Below are positions 50,159-62,998 of a stretch of DNA of 64,000 bases, piece after piece. The notes below the pieces were generated by a model. It worked only from the letters and a program-made list of their open reading frames with translations, was not told the origin of the DNA and made no database searches. The DNA is taken from positions 138,222,645 through 138,286,644 of the forward strand of contig NC_079147.1 in the NCBI RefSeq assembly GCF_945859685.1, in the 5' to 3' direction. Within the stretch, counting starts at the first letter, position 1. Each line of letters opens with the position of its first letter. The position numbers and the translations under genes are program-made. The stretch comes from Eupeodes corollae (Eukaryota; Arthropoda; Insecta; Diptera; Syrphidae).

Positions 50159-53100
50159 TCACTTGTTCACCATGCGAATTTTGTCCTTGATTAGATTTTT
50201 CAATTCTGTGATAGTTTGGTCATGGCTGTCCTTAAATGTGATTGCTACTTCACTAAGTAGGCTTGTTTCAACATCTGGATTCAGTGACATATCAGCCATG
50301 CACGAGACTAAATTTGTTGGTATGTGAGGTGGCTTCCAACCAGCTGAAAATAAACGTTTGAAAATATAATTTAATAACAATGGTAAAAAATATAAATATA
50401 ATGATTAATAGAATGAAACGGTATTATTAGTAGAAATATGGATTTTTAAAGTTATGCCCTCTTCTTGAAAATAACTTCTCTGACCGTTTGATAGTTAAAG
50501 TCACAAAACGAATTCTGATGATTCAGTCTTCGACTCTATTCATAAGCGGCTCTTGTGCAACACATCCTTAAACGATCAAACATCTTCAGTTTGGTCTATA
50601 ATTTAACCATTAATCGTTTAACAGACTAAAAACGCTTGCAAATTAATGAATTTTATTATTAAAATGCATACTCTGTTAAGAAAGTTCATCGCGCGCTTCT
50701 TCCATTTTAATCTACCTGCTGCGATTTAGTTGATCTAATAACGCGGGAAAAACTGCAATTAGACAGCTTTGATCCATATAAATCTCTAGGACCAGACGGA
50801 ATCATTACGGCCGAACTACAAAAATGCTCAGACATGATTATTCCACCATTGGAAATCATTCTGACAAGCTGTGTAAGGTTGAGATATATTCCCAAAGCCT
50901 GGATAATGGCAAAAGTAGTCTTCATTCCCAAAGCAGGGAAACCCTCACACGTTAACCCTAAAAATCTACGACCAATCAGCCTAACATCCTTCCTTTTTAA
51001 AACGTTGGAAAGATTGATTGAAATTTATATCAGACATAATTTAAAACCATCTCATTTCCACAGCTCAACATGCTTACTCTAAGGGAAAATCAGTAGAATC
51101 AGCACTTCACTCGCTGGTACGTACTATTGAACATTCCCTCGAATACAAAGAATATAACCTGTAGCGTTCCTAGATATTGAAGGAGCTTTCAACAACGTCA
51201 GTTACCAGGCGATCACAACAGCAATGGATAAGCTGAAATTAGAGAAGTCACTCATAGATCTTATAAGTCTCATGCTCAAAAGCAGGACAATAATTTCTAA
51301 CATGAGAAGTTTTACTACCACCAGATCGGTGAATCGAGGCACTCCCAAAGGTGGAGTCCTTTCGCCTCTTTTATGGAACATGGTAGTAAACGACCTACTT
51401 ACAGCATTGGAAGCAGAGGGTTTTAAGGTGATTGCCTATGCTGACGACTTTGCGATATCCGTATCTGGGAAGCACCCCCAAGTTCTCTCGGAACTACTAC
51501 AAAATGCCCTAAACAGGCTAACTAAATGGGTTAAGCAATGTGGATTGGACGTCAACCCACACAAAACAGAATTAATACTCTTTTCGGGAAGATATAAAAT
51601 TCCTCAGATTAGCCCACCCAAGATTAGAGGAATACCATTAAGCTTTAACGATCAAGCCAAATATTTGGACCTCATTTTACATAAAAAACTAAATTGGAAG
51701 GCAAATATTGATGAAAGAGTCAAAAAGGCTACTGTAGCGCTTTTTACTTGTAAAAAGGCCATAGGATCAAAATGGGCCCCCCCACAAATTAACCCACTGG
51801 TTCCCCCCCCCCCCCCCCCCAAATTAACCCACTGGCTATACACTTCGGTAATTAGGCCGATACTCATTTATGGAGCCGTAGTATTGTGGACCGCACTGGA
51901 CAAGATGGTAAATCTAAATAAGCTCATCAAAGTCCAACGGTCAGCAGGTATGTGCATCACAGGAGCACTTCGCTCAACAACAACCGCAGCACTGGAAGTG
52001 CTTTTAAACCTAACACCACTTGACATCTTCTCTAAAAAGGTGGCTGCCAACTCATGTGTAAGGCTTAGAACCACCTCTCAATGGACCAGTAACAATACTG
52101 GACATACTACTATTCTAGACAATTTCAGATCTATCCCAGATCGCTTAGACTATACCACCTCAAAAATGGTATTTGGTAAAAGATTCCATGTGTCCATCCA
52201 TTCAAGATCCTCCTGGGTAGAAGAGAGACCCCTGGAAGACGATGCGGAACACTTCTATACTGACGGTTCAAAGACCGATCACGGAGTTGGAAGTGGTATC
52301 TTTTCAGAACAACTGAATCTCAGTCTATCCTATAGACTTCCCAATCAATGTAGTGTATTCCAGGCAGAAGTAATGGCGATTAAAGAAGCACTATAATGGC
52401 TCGAAGAAAACGTTATATCTTGTAAGGATATACAAATCTTCTCAGACAGCCAAGCCGCTCTTAAATCTCTCGCGTCTGTCTCCACAAACTCTCAAACAGT
52501 CCACGATTGTCGATCATCTCTGAATGAGATGACGGAACAGTTTAACATTCACCTCATTTGGGTGCCGGGCCACAGAGACATTCCGGGAAATTGCAAAGCC
52601 GATGAGCTCGCCAAAGACGGAACACGTCTGCCTTATGTTAGACAAAAACATACCATAGGAACACCATTTGCTACATGCAAATATCTTCTCAAGCAATATG
52701 CTTTAGAAACAACAAATGCCATCTGACATTTGGACAGCCACTCCAACCTAACCTAACCTATCTACCTATCGCAGCTGTATTGTTAGTGATAACGGTGAAT
52801 TATCGATTCGGAAAATGTTAGCAACAATTGAGCTTCTATTTATTCACTACGTGGAAAATTTTTCTGAAGAATTTCAGTACAAAATATTTCAAAATACAGC
52901 TGGTGCAAGATTTGAAATCGAACGACCTACACAACGCCGAATTTTTGGTGAATGAGTTTTTAAAAAGTTGGTGGAAGAGTCACTTTTTTTCTTAAAGATC
53001 ATTTCTGGTTAAATGGATACGTGAACACGCAAAACAGCAGTATTTGGAGAAGCGAAGCTAAAAGCATTGCAAGAGCTACCAATGCATCCACGAAAAAGTC

Positions 53101-56100
53101 ACTTCTTTATAGATGATGCGAATCTCAACGTTACTGAGATTGGTGAGCGCTGCCGTGCTACGATAAAAAACTTGCGGCACAGCACGCATAACAATGGACC
53201 AATCGGTAAACCGTTAATTTCACTTTTGGGTCCAGTCAATTAACCGCCAACAACAATAAAGCCCACTTGGGTTGGCATACTGGAGATACTAGCCGAAATT
53301 TTAGAGAGTATGACAAAATAGCACTAATCCGAATTTGTAGGAGCAGCTGCAACCAACATTTGCTCAGAATCTTCAAACATCATTCGTTATATTGTGACAA
53401 CAAAATGTACCTGTAAGTTAATTTGCTTAGAATTTAGAACTTTCCGTATTCATATTTCTTTTCAAAACACATCGAAGCAAATAAACTTATGAGGCTATAC
53501 GTTCCTATGAGCCAAACTCTAGAAATTTGAACGCAATATATGAACGCCTAAGGCCCGTCGTCAACAACCTGATCCTTATCAGTGTGGCTTTAGACCAGGA
53601 GAGTGCATAGTAAATCAAAATTTCACATTACAACAGATCTTGGAAAAAAAACAATGAACATCGGGTTTTGTGAGTATTGAGACAGAGCAGACAGTAAGGG
53701 TAAAACAGAGTATATGTCTATCATCAAAAAAGAAATTGCAACACCGAAACGTCTCGGACCAAACGTCACAATCAGACAGAAGTAAATTTTAGAATTTAGG
53801 AGTCCTGGGCTCTACTCTAGACGCAAAAAACAGAACTCATATCAAACAATGAATTTCTCTGAGCGGTTAAGCTCTATTTTGAGCAATCTAAGTGTCGTTA
53901 TATATGACCCTCTATATACTATACTGTGCAAAAACATGCACTATGATCCGTGATCTACGGTCCCGTATGCATAGAACTTAAGTGGAGGAGAAGACCACTG
54001 CGTAAGCTTTTCCATCTGTCCTATTCTACTCGTCTCTTTCCGAGCGGATGAAAAACTGCATTTGTCCAGCCTGTCCCTAAAAAAGGCGAATCCTCATCCC
54101 CCTCAAACAATTGTCCTATTGCACTTACGTCTCTTCTTTCCAAGGTCATGGAAACGCTGATCAATTTTCAGCTTAAGAAATATCTTGAAGAACGGAAGCT
54201 TCTTAATGACCGACAGTATCGTTGCAATAGGTCCAATGGTGATCTCATGGTTTATCTCACCGAACAGTGGAACAAATCTTTACATCGTTTTGGAGAAAGT
54301 AAGATTATTACACTTGATATTTGAAAGGCATAGATAGAGTTTGGCATCAAGCTCTTTTATCGAAAATGCGTGCTTTTGGTATCGATGAATCTCTTCTTTG
54401 TTGGGTTAGAAATTACCTTTCGGACCGTTCAATTCAAGAAGTATATGACCGGTTCAAATCTGATATTCATAAAATAAATGCTGGTATGCCCAGGGCTCTG
54501 TTTTGTCTCCGACGCTCTTCTTTGTTTTAATAAAGTCTGAAACTTCTAACCCACTAAATTGTTTCGCTGACGACATTACCCTCAGCTTTTCATATTCATT
54601 TCTAGATTCTCATCCTTGTCCTTCGGATGTGGAATTTAAACAGCAGCGTATGATAAGCTCATTAAATTCTGATCTTGACAGCATTGTTCAATGGGGAATC
54701 AAAAACCGTGTAGTAATGCTTCGAAAACTCAATGCTCTCTACTATCGCAAAAGCGTAACTCTGTCCCAATGCCACTATCCATGAGTGGTACTTGCATCGA
54801 GGAGACTAAACAGCTATCAGTCCTAGGAATGTGCATTACAAACCACTTGTTGTGGAGTGATCACATATTTGACGTCGCTAAAAATGCTGCTATGTGTTTA
54901 GGTTTTCTCCGAAGATGCAAAAAGTTGTCTACCCCTTCTGATCTGGCTATAATTTATAAAGCCTATATTCATCCAAAACTTGAGTAAAATTTCCAAATTT
55001 GAACTGGTGCTCCAATAACGTACTTGAGTCTTCTGGATAGAATTGACAAAAGAGCTCTAAAAATGATTGGAGATCGTCCTCTTACCGAGACATTAGCTTC
55101 TCTTGAACACCGCCACAAGGTCTTATGCCTGTCATTGTTTTATCGTTATTTTTATAAACAATGCTCTAGCGAAATAGCCAGTTGAATTCCGCCCCTTAAA
55201 CAATTCAACCGTAATATCCGTACTGCTGGGAATGCCCATAAGTTTACCATTAGTCCAATTTCGGACGTACTGTTAAGAACAGAGATTATTTCTTTAGCCG
55301 CACTACACGATTATGGAATGCTTTACCAGGCTCAATATTTCCCACTCATTATAATGTGCAGACATTCAAAACTAGAGTGCATCGGTTTCTCCTTTCTTAT
55401 CCTACCCTCCATTCCTATTTGCTCGCACTGTGTTCAATCATTATAAGGGTATTCATAACTCCTTTAGTGCGCGCACAATATAAAAAAAAGAATGTAAGTC
55501 CAGAGCCTGAGATGGCTGTGTTACGCAGATGGCATAGAAACAATGCTCCGGCCCGGCAATTCTTCGAACAGAAGATAATGCAGCAGAGGAAGGCCACGGA
55601 TCAGGTGGCGCACACAAGTGGGAAGGGAATTCACCCAACTTGGAGTGAGCAATTTGAGCTAGGGGCCAACCTAGATTAAGTAGATTTTTGGATGAGGGCC
55701 TCGTTTACACAGGGCTGCAGTGCTACCTTAAGTAAGTTGAATTTAAAAGTATAAGTTCCACATTCGATTTATCCTTAAGATAGCTAAAACTCTTATAAGT
55801 ATTCTCTTATCTAAGTATGCAGAGTTGATAGAATTTTGTGAAAAAAATTATTTTGATTTATGTTAAACTTACCAAGAGAATTAGCACAATTTTGTAAATG
55901 TTGCTTAAGATGGCGCATTAATTCAACTATCAGCTGCATTCGTTCCTTTTCGTTCATGATATTTGTAGCCAAATTCTCATCATTCTGATTTGATTTGTTA
56001 TCCTTCTTTTTCTGCTTTTTATTTTGTGAATTTTGTGATGATATCGCGAATCTCTCGTGGCAAATTGACAAAATAAAGGCATAAAGGGATAGAATCTAAA

Positions 56101-58068
56101 TAGGAAACAATCAAAATTAAATGTAATCAAAATAATTTATTTTTCAAAATTTACCTCAATGGCAACTGAAATTCTCTGCTGAACCGACCGTCGACACCAA
56201 AGATTATCTTCGCTATTATTACTTTCTTTAATAGCATCCAAAAACACAGCAACCACATCATCCACATTGTTACTTATCACTTTACATTGCTCCATCTTAA
56301 TACAGCCTATATGCAAATCCAATATAAAACCTGCCAAATCACTGAAGAATTTCTCATATGGCAGATCGAGCATCAAATGAAGACGCGATGGTAGCAAATT
56401 GACTAGAAACTGATTTGAAATTTTTTCATATTTCATCAAGCGTATTCGTTGGAATAGTCCTTCCCAGCCTTCGCGCAGCACCTCCACAGTTTCAGTGTCT
56501 TTTGAATTATTAGATTCACCTTTTGTCTTTTCACTGCTGTTGTTGATGTTGCTACTATTGTTGAAATGATAAAGATCGACAAATGATGCTACCAGTCTCA
56601 ACATCAACGAACGTAACTGTAGCGCTTCGAGCTCTTGTTCGATAGTTTCCCTCTGATGTTGTTCATGACTTACAAGATGTACAGGATCCCAACGTACGAT
56701 AGCTGGTAGATCACGATTATCAGATAGGCCATTCCAATTGATTCGGTCATCTTGAGGTTCTATGCTCATTAAACTATACGTATTAAGATTTTGTTGAACC
56801 GATCCGAACAAAGAAACCAAATCGGCGAGTTGTGCTTCAACCGAGATGGACACAAAATGCAAACTATTTGTCAGTCGCTCCTTAAAATTGAGAAATTCTT
56901 GAAGTTTTGAAAAGGAACAGTAGCGATAGGTCAATGCGATGTATTCTAAGCGTTCCTTATAGCTGTTGGTGAAAAACTTCAATGTTGTATCAAAGACGAC
57001 ACGAGCTATTGATGGACGGCCACACAGTGGAAGCAAATTGCAATGAATATAACCCATTGAGTCCAGCTGAATGTGTTTTATATCGATTGACTCGTACATT
57101 TGCTGCGCACCTGTGATGCACCCGAAAATATGATAAATTTTCAAGCACAAAAGCTTAACGTGAAAATTACTGGGACTGTTTTTGAGAACATATTGCAGAA
57201 GACACAGTGCTTCGAAGAGCTTGTCTGATCTTTGTTCTCTCACACAAACGTCGTACATAACATTTGCTGTAAAAAAAATTGGAAATAAATACATTTTTTA
57301 AATGAAAAATATACGTTAGTACTCACCAGCAAGCAATGCATATGGATCCGATGGTCCCATATCTGTCGGCAAGAGATTCTTGCCAAAAGCACTGAGTCCG
57401 TGTTCGTAATGCAAACGCAAAGCTGTATAAAATGCAATCAAATGCTCCGTCTCCAGGTCCACATAATGACCACAAATTCTGGAAATTTGTAGTGAGCATA
57501 TGTGCTTTTGCATCTGTTCCTTCTGAAAGTAAAATTGAGGTTATATCTATTCATAAACAAATAGTAAATATTTATAATAATAAATAACCATCTTACATTT
57601 TGGGGCAATGATGTTGAAGATATTCCAGTTTCTTGAAGCAACTTATTCGCAAGTAAAAGCCGGTCTTCCAATGAAACTGATGTAAGGAATAATGTAACAT
57701 CAGAAGTACAGCAAGACTTATCTCCGAAAAGCCGAAAATATTCAATTATTAGCTGTATGAAATCACCTAGAAGTTCTTGGGCGTCCATTTGATTGGCGCG
57801 CATACGCTTGTGCAACTCAAGACGAGCGAGATATGGTCCTCGTACACGCTTGCCGTCACCTTCAATTAACTTTAATAAACAAAAGTATTGACAAATTTAA
57901 CAATTAAACTAATTTTAAAACAAAAAACAGCAACATACCTGACATAAAAAGTCGTGACATTCATCCATATTGGATATGCCATCTTCAATACTTTCAGTAC
58001 CGCTTCGAGATTTGTGTAATTCAAAACAACTGGTTAAAAAATCTTGGTAATAATCCCAACGGTCTCGA
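50159..58068 (-). CDS. psidin: N-alpha-acetyltransferase 25, NatB auxiliary subunit (psidin), 3' six exons
   Basis: Exons 58068-57939, 57869-57597, 57522-57327, 57266-56155, 56095-55873 and 50343-50159 splice in phase into 705 codons plus stop. The family is about 950 aa, so roughly the first 240 residues lie upstream, outside what I can find. The protein is the TPR-repeat scaffold of the NatB complex: it binds the catalytic NAA20 subunit and the ribosome, and NatB acetylates nascent N-termini beginning Met-Asp/Glu/Asn/Gln. Recognition rests on [56 protein letters not shown] and [21 protein letters not shown] low-complexity [12 protein letters not shown] stretch and a basic [13 protein letters not shown] stretch are insertions of low conservation. 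Introns are 59-74 bp except the last, 5529 bp and filled with transposons. The final exon has TTTTCAG|CTGGTTGG and ends KLIKD-like [13 protein letters not shown]. Confidence 0.93.
50690..52775 (+). mobile_element. LOA-like LINE, RT plus RNase H, nearly one frame
   Basis: It lies antisense in the last NAA25 intron. RT blocks: [70 protein letters not shown] and the catalytic [11 protein letters not shown]. RNase [63 protein letters not shown]. One stop (52394-52396) divides RT from RNase H, and small shifts lie near 51080-51170. A C18 run at 51803-51820 lies between two copies of AAATTAACCCACTGG. The 3' end has CCTAACCTAACCTATCTACC. A shorter relative is at 8638-9756. Confidence 0.88.
52780..53470 (+). 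mobile_element. Mariner/IS630-like transposase relic
   Basis: Frames read [33 protein letters not shown] and [19 protein letters not shown], then [11 protein letters not shown]. These correspond to the central DDE part of transposases with the motif [11 protein letters not shown]. Heavily decayed. Confidence 0.6.
53510..53995 (+). mobile_element. RTE-like LINE relic (family R), 5' part of split copy
   Basis: Matches the 18050-19185 family: CGFRPG and [12 protein letters not shown], then a deletion, then GTGAGTATTGAG...AAAACAGAGTATATG and the TGCAAAAACATGCACTATGA block. Stops throughout. Interrupted at about 53996 by the L1-family LINE. Confidence 0.7.
53996..55490 (+). mobile_element. Non-LTR retrotransposon relic (family L1), copy 3, inserted in a family R copy
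   Basis: 5'-truncated at AAGCTTTTCCATCTGTCC. Blocks: [79 protein letters not shown], and [18 protein letters not shown] with [20 protein letters not shown]. It ends at a short A-run (ATATAAAAAAAAG). Stops and shifts in every part. Confidence 0.85.
55491..55735 (+). mobile_element. RTE-like LINE relic (family R), 3' part of split copy
   Basis: Nucleotide match to 18940-19182: GAGATGGCTGTGTTACGCAG, CAATGCTCCGGCCCGG, GAGGAAGGCCACGGATCAGG, TGGCGCACACAAGTGG, ending CTACCTTAAGTAAGTTG. It lies directly after the inserted L1-family LINE. Confidence 0.8.
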
Positions 58069-59080
58069 CTGTACAAGAAAGAAAATATCATTAATCTTAA
58101 TGTTAATAATTGTGATGTAAGATGTTTTGAATAAAATAGAATTTCAAGTACTAGTACCATTTTTCAAAGTTCAAAAAATAAAATCGATCAAGTCGTCAAC
58201 GACCTTTACAGAAATAAATTACGAAGAGGTTAACCCAAAATCCTTAAAATTTTTTTAAATCCGCAGACTAAAAAAAAATTACTTCGAGACTTGTGTTGCT
58301 CTGAAATTTATAAAATATAATTTTGATTTAGTTTTCCCAAAATATATAATATTGGAATAAAAGCTAAAGCTTTTTTTTATAAAAGCAAAAATTGAGTTTT
58401 TTCAACTAGAAAAAAAAACTGCAAGGTTTTGAGCTTAACAGAAAAAAAAGCAGCAATCAAAGCACCACATTCTAAAATAATCAGTTCTCAACTGATATGA
58501 AAACCACATGAATCATATATTCCATTTAAAAGGTTTCCTAAAAATTAAAAATTTTGACGATGTACGTTGAAGCAGCGCCAAACTGATAACAGTCTTGATT
58601 TATTTCACGGATGTATGTTTATATATTTATAAAAAATGAACAAATCAAAACATGGCATTTTAAGGTCTATAGGAACAAAAAAGAATTTGTAATAAATCTA
58701 AAAAAGCACTTTAATTTTTAATATTTGCTTCAAAAAGGTAGTAGTTGAAAGAGAACGATAGTTCTTGTTTTAACCCTTTAAGCATTTTCTAAAATCAGGA
58801 AGTAAATTAAAAAACCGGATCGAAATCGAAGGAAAAGTCTTTTCTGTGGTGGATGGAGAATTCAAATGCGGAACTGAAGCGGCAAACCTGTTTTGGAAGA
58901 AATATACAACCAGAATCTTGAGAATTTGGACCTTATTTAAAGCCCAAATTAGCAACCTGAAGTCTGTCGTGATTGTAGAATAAGTAGAATTAAGATTATT
59001 GAAATAAAAACTGTTAAAAAGCAAAAATAAAAATGTTATCGTACAATGTACATGGCTCAGGAAATAAAACTTTGTAGCTT
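58069..59080. other. Intron of NAA25, no exon found
   Basis: The acceptor TTTCTTGTACAG precedes the first exon seen, which starts in phase after two bases of a split codon. No upstream exon could be found from here to 64000, so the intron is either longer than 5.9 kb or the exon is too short to see. AT-rich, no repeat recognised. Confidence 0.5.
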
Positions 59081-61640
59081 TTTGCAGCTTTGAAATATTC
59101 TTTCTTATTGAAGGATAATTTTGATAGGTTCTCAAAATTTTTCAAGGGGTATAAATTGCTATGGATTCGTGCAGTTAAAACCTCCAGATTTGGAAGAGCA
59201 AGTAGAGGGGTAGTTTATGGAATACGTTCAAATTCATCTTTTTTGAAGGCAAGCTTTATAAAATTAATGGACAAGAGTTTAGTGCAAATAATAACAGGAA
59301 ATCTGTGCATATCTTGCCATTGTATATACACTGTAACAGATGGGAAGAAGACTTCCGCTATTTTGGTAGATGTCTTGAAGATGGCTACATTATGAACTGC
59401 ATTGTCTTAGGGGATTTCAACGTCAGAGTAGGAGAAAACTAAAAAATCTCACATGAAATCGTTGCACTTAACGCCAGGAAATCAAAGGACAAGGTAACAA
59501 ACAGCAAAGTACAAAGGCTAATTTGAGGATTTCGCGAAACAACTGTATTTGTGAAAGGAAATGTTTTGACTAGTGAGACTTTAAAGAATATTTCTTGGTG
59601 CTACTCAACCCACGCATATCGAAACCACACCTCAAAATCTAGCTGTTCGTCTTCTCGCAAACCCCTTCACGGTCAACGAATTAAATGAATTTCTTCAAAA
59701 TACAAAAAGGAATAAAGCGCCAGGTCAAGACCGAGTGCCATATGAGTTCCTTACCAAAGCCCCACAATCAGTAATAAGTATATTAGCTAAACTTTTTAAT
59801 CGAATGCTCGAATGTGGAAAAGTGGAATCAGATTTCAAAAAAACTATTATTTTACCAATTTACAAAAAGGTGATCAGAACATCGTCCAAAACTATAGAGG
59901 GATATCGTTTATGGACACTATTGCAAAAAGCTTTGACGGAGTTCTATTAACAAGACTACAGCAATGGGAAAAGAAATATAGTATCCTAAATAAGTTCCAA
60001 GCTGGATTTTGAGAAGGCCACAACACTGCTGATAATCTGCTTAACCTCTACGATATCATAAAACTTCAAATGAATGACAACAAGAAAGTTTACTGTTTCT
60101 TCATTGACTTTAAAGCGGCGTTTGACTATATCGACCAAAGAGCACTTTTATACAAACTGCAAAATCTTAGGGATTTCTGAGAAACTCATCTGAATTATAA
60201 GAGATCTGTATGATAAAACAACAGCTGCGGTATGGGATTAGGAACTGGTTTGAAACAACGATGGGTGATAAACAAGGTTGCTTGCTGAGTCCACTATTTT
60301 TCGCACTCTTATAAATGATATCCATGAGTTCATAGGAGGGGGTTTTCGGTGAATGGAATGCAAATTCGATTGCTAATGTATGCGGATGACATTGTGCTAA
60401 TAGCTGATAAGCCAGACATACTACAAGGCATGATAAATAAGATGGCATAATACTGTCAACGGTGGAATCTTGTTATAAACCTGGAGAAATCGAAAGTGAT
60501 GGTATTTAGAAAAAGAGGTGGTAGACTTAGCCAACCAGAAAATTGGAAGTTCAACGGAGCAACCATTAAAGTTGTTAGGAAATACAAGTACCTTGGTATA
60601 TGGCTAACTTCCGGACTAAGCCTAACGGAGCACTTCAAAGAACGAGCTAAACAAGCTAAACAGAGCTTAAATTTGACGTGGAATGGGTTTATCACTAATA
60701 AAGATGTCAAATTAACTTCTAAGATGGATATCTTCAACGCGGTTACCAGGGCTGTTATCGGTTATGGAGCACAAGTATGGGGGGATTTACAACATGATGA
60801 AGTTGAAAAGATGCAAAGGTACTTCTACAAAAAAGTACTGGGTCTGCCAAGTTTGACGTCTAACTATGTCTTGAACCTTGAATGCCTTTTGAAACCTGTC
60901 TTTGAGTACACGATGAAATGTCATATGTACTATGTGTGAAGAGTTTTCAGTGCTTACGCAAATAACAGTTGGGAAAATAGCCTCAATCGGTAAGATGTAA
61001 GACAGTTGGATGAGATCGTGACCAACAAAACCCTGTTTAAGCTGGTTGTGGATGGCGTAGCAGTTAAAATAATCGATCCCGAGCACTTAAAGTCTCTGCA
61101 AAGAGCACAACAAACGAGACCACACAGCTTATACCATTTGCTTGATTATAATACTGGTGAACTTTACGTCTCGGATGACTGGGATGTCTCCAAAATTCGC
61201 TGGATACTGAAAGCAAGGGCAGGGCTCATTATAATCAATGGAACACGAAGGACAGAAACTGAAAATCTAAACTGTACTCTGCAATTCAAACGAAGAAGAG
61301 ACTTTTACACATTCTCTGCAGTCTCTGCAAAGAGCACAACAAACGAGAAAACGCAGCTTATACCATTTGCTTGATTATAATGCTGGTGAACTTTACGTCT
61401 CGGATGAATGGGATGTCTCCAAAATTCGCTGGATACTGAAAGCAAGGGCAGGGCTCATTATACTCAATGGAACACGAAGGACAGAAACTGCAAATCTAAA
61501 CTGTACTCTGCAATTCAAACGAAGAAGAGACTTTTACACGGCCTGAAAATGATTTCATCGCCAAAATATGATCTACGCACTCATAGCTACAACCACCTTC
61601 ACTTCGAAATCATTCTAGATCTCAAATTAAACTGATAAGT
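59080..61640 (+). mobile_element. LINE relic: endonuclease and RT, relative of 43080-46010
   Basis: Frames read RFGRASRGVVYGIRSNSSF and GDFNVRVGEN (endonuclease), then NYRGISFMDTIAKSFDGVLL, LNKFQAGF, FFIDFKAAFDYIDQRALLYK, LLMYADDIVLIADKP, VINLEKSKVMVFRKRGGRLS, KYLGIWLTSGLSLTEHF and YGAQVWGDLQHDEVEKMQRY. At least seven stops or shifts. A 229-bp direct tandem duplication lies near the 3' end (61092-61545). Confidence 0.82.
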
Positions 61641-61689
61641 AAACAAAACAAGAACTGGTTAGAGCCCTAACGATAAGGGCTTGAACCTC

Positions 61690-62470
61690 AGTAAATATTT
61701 TAAATCTTTCCTGTGAGAATGGATTGATGGCATGGTTACGACAGACGGGTCAAAGTTGGATTGTCGATTTTAGTCGGGAGTACTAAAATGTGTCTATGTC
61801 TTTTCGGCTATCTGACTTACTCAATGTATTTCAAGCTGAATTGCTAGCAATCAGAGCAGCATGCAAAATGCTATCAATTCGGCCACAACATCCCCTAAAC
61901 TGGTCCAACAATATCGGGACCAGTCCAACATCAACCTCCGAGTGATTCTTTTTTAGGTTCCAGGTTATAGTTTCATTGAAGAAAATGAACGGGTTGATGA
62001 GTTGTTTTGGCAAGGATGGACCCACCATAGCTCATTTGAGGAAAGGGTTAATATTGCTCTTAGAGCTATGAAGGGCAAACTTTCAATTTTTCTGACAGAA
62101 TCCAACCGCAGGTGGAACAGATATTACCTACCTATAACAAAAGCCCTTATGCCTTACTTTTATGCCGACCCAGGAATGATACAACCAAGGTCACTGCATA
62201 ATGTAATGGACATTGGCCGATAAGAGAGCATGCAGCAAAGCTGGCTATCGCTCACAATACTCACTGCCGTAGGCCAATATGAAAGAACACCGATGATTCC
62301 CTTTTTCTGTAAATGCCGGGTTGGCCGGGTCTAGAATGTTAAGATTCGGAAGGGTATTCCTTAAAGATCTTGATGAACTTTTTGAGAAAAGTTATCAAAG
62401 ACCTGATTTAATTTTTGAACCCGACGAAATGACTCTGGAATCGCAAATTTTGTCAATATAAACCTCTCAT
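61690..62470 (+). mobile_element. LOA-like LINE RNase H relic
   Basis: Decayed relative of 8880-9640: VTTDGSKLDCRF, AINSATTSPKLVQQY, VPGYSFIEENERVDEL, SLRAMKGKL and FFCKCR. The catalytic residues are partly lost. Many stops. Confidence 0.6.
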
Positions 62471-62998
62471 AATATAATCTTTTTATATTCATACAATTTA
62501 TATTCCAAGAAGGGCTGCAACAATTTGGGTGGAAATTGAACCAAGAGACGGACATAGAATACTTTTCATCCCGTTCGACTAACTTCCCGTTTGACGTGAT
62601 ATAAAGCGTCTTAATTAAAAATTTGATAAATTAAAATTTGTTAATTGTGAATTTAGTCAGAAATCAATAATCTATAGTTATCAGTAAAGTGAAATTGCAT
62701 AATCAACTACTATGCTGGAACTGATATGAGGAAAGACAAAATTATCAAAAAAGTATTCTCAAACATTATTTCTAACTAACAATGAATTGTTGAGTGAGCG
62801 AGTAATGTTAGTGGCTAAGGATAAAGGATTCAGAATGATATCATTGGAGAAAAGATGAAACAACCAACTATTCGTTTCAAAACATAAACCAACAAGGGGG
62901 TTTGCAATCGTTATGATCATTTACAAAAATCACAAGGCAATCCCTTGAAATTTTTTGGTTCGAATCTGGAATATCCATGATTTTCCCATGATCACTTA

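Noticed and set aside
51652..51867. Minus-strand frame with a glycine run
   Set aside because: It is the antisense of the C18 run within the LOA-like RT.
58770..59135. 121-codon minus-strand open frame ending in a LINE-like C-terminal phrase
   Set aside because: RFFNLLPDFRKCLKG vaguely resembles a LINE terminus, but there is no RT upstream and no second copy in the window to align with.
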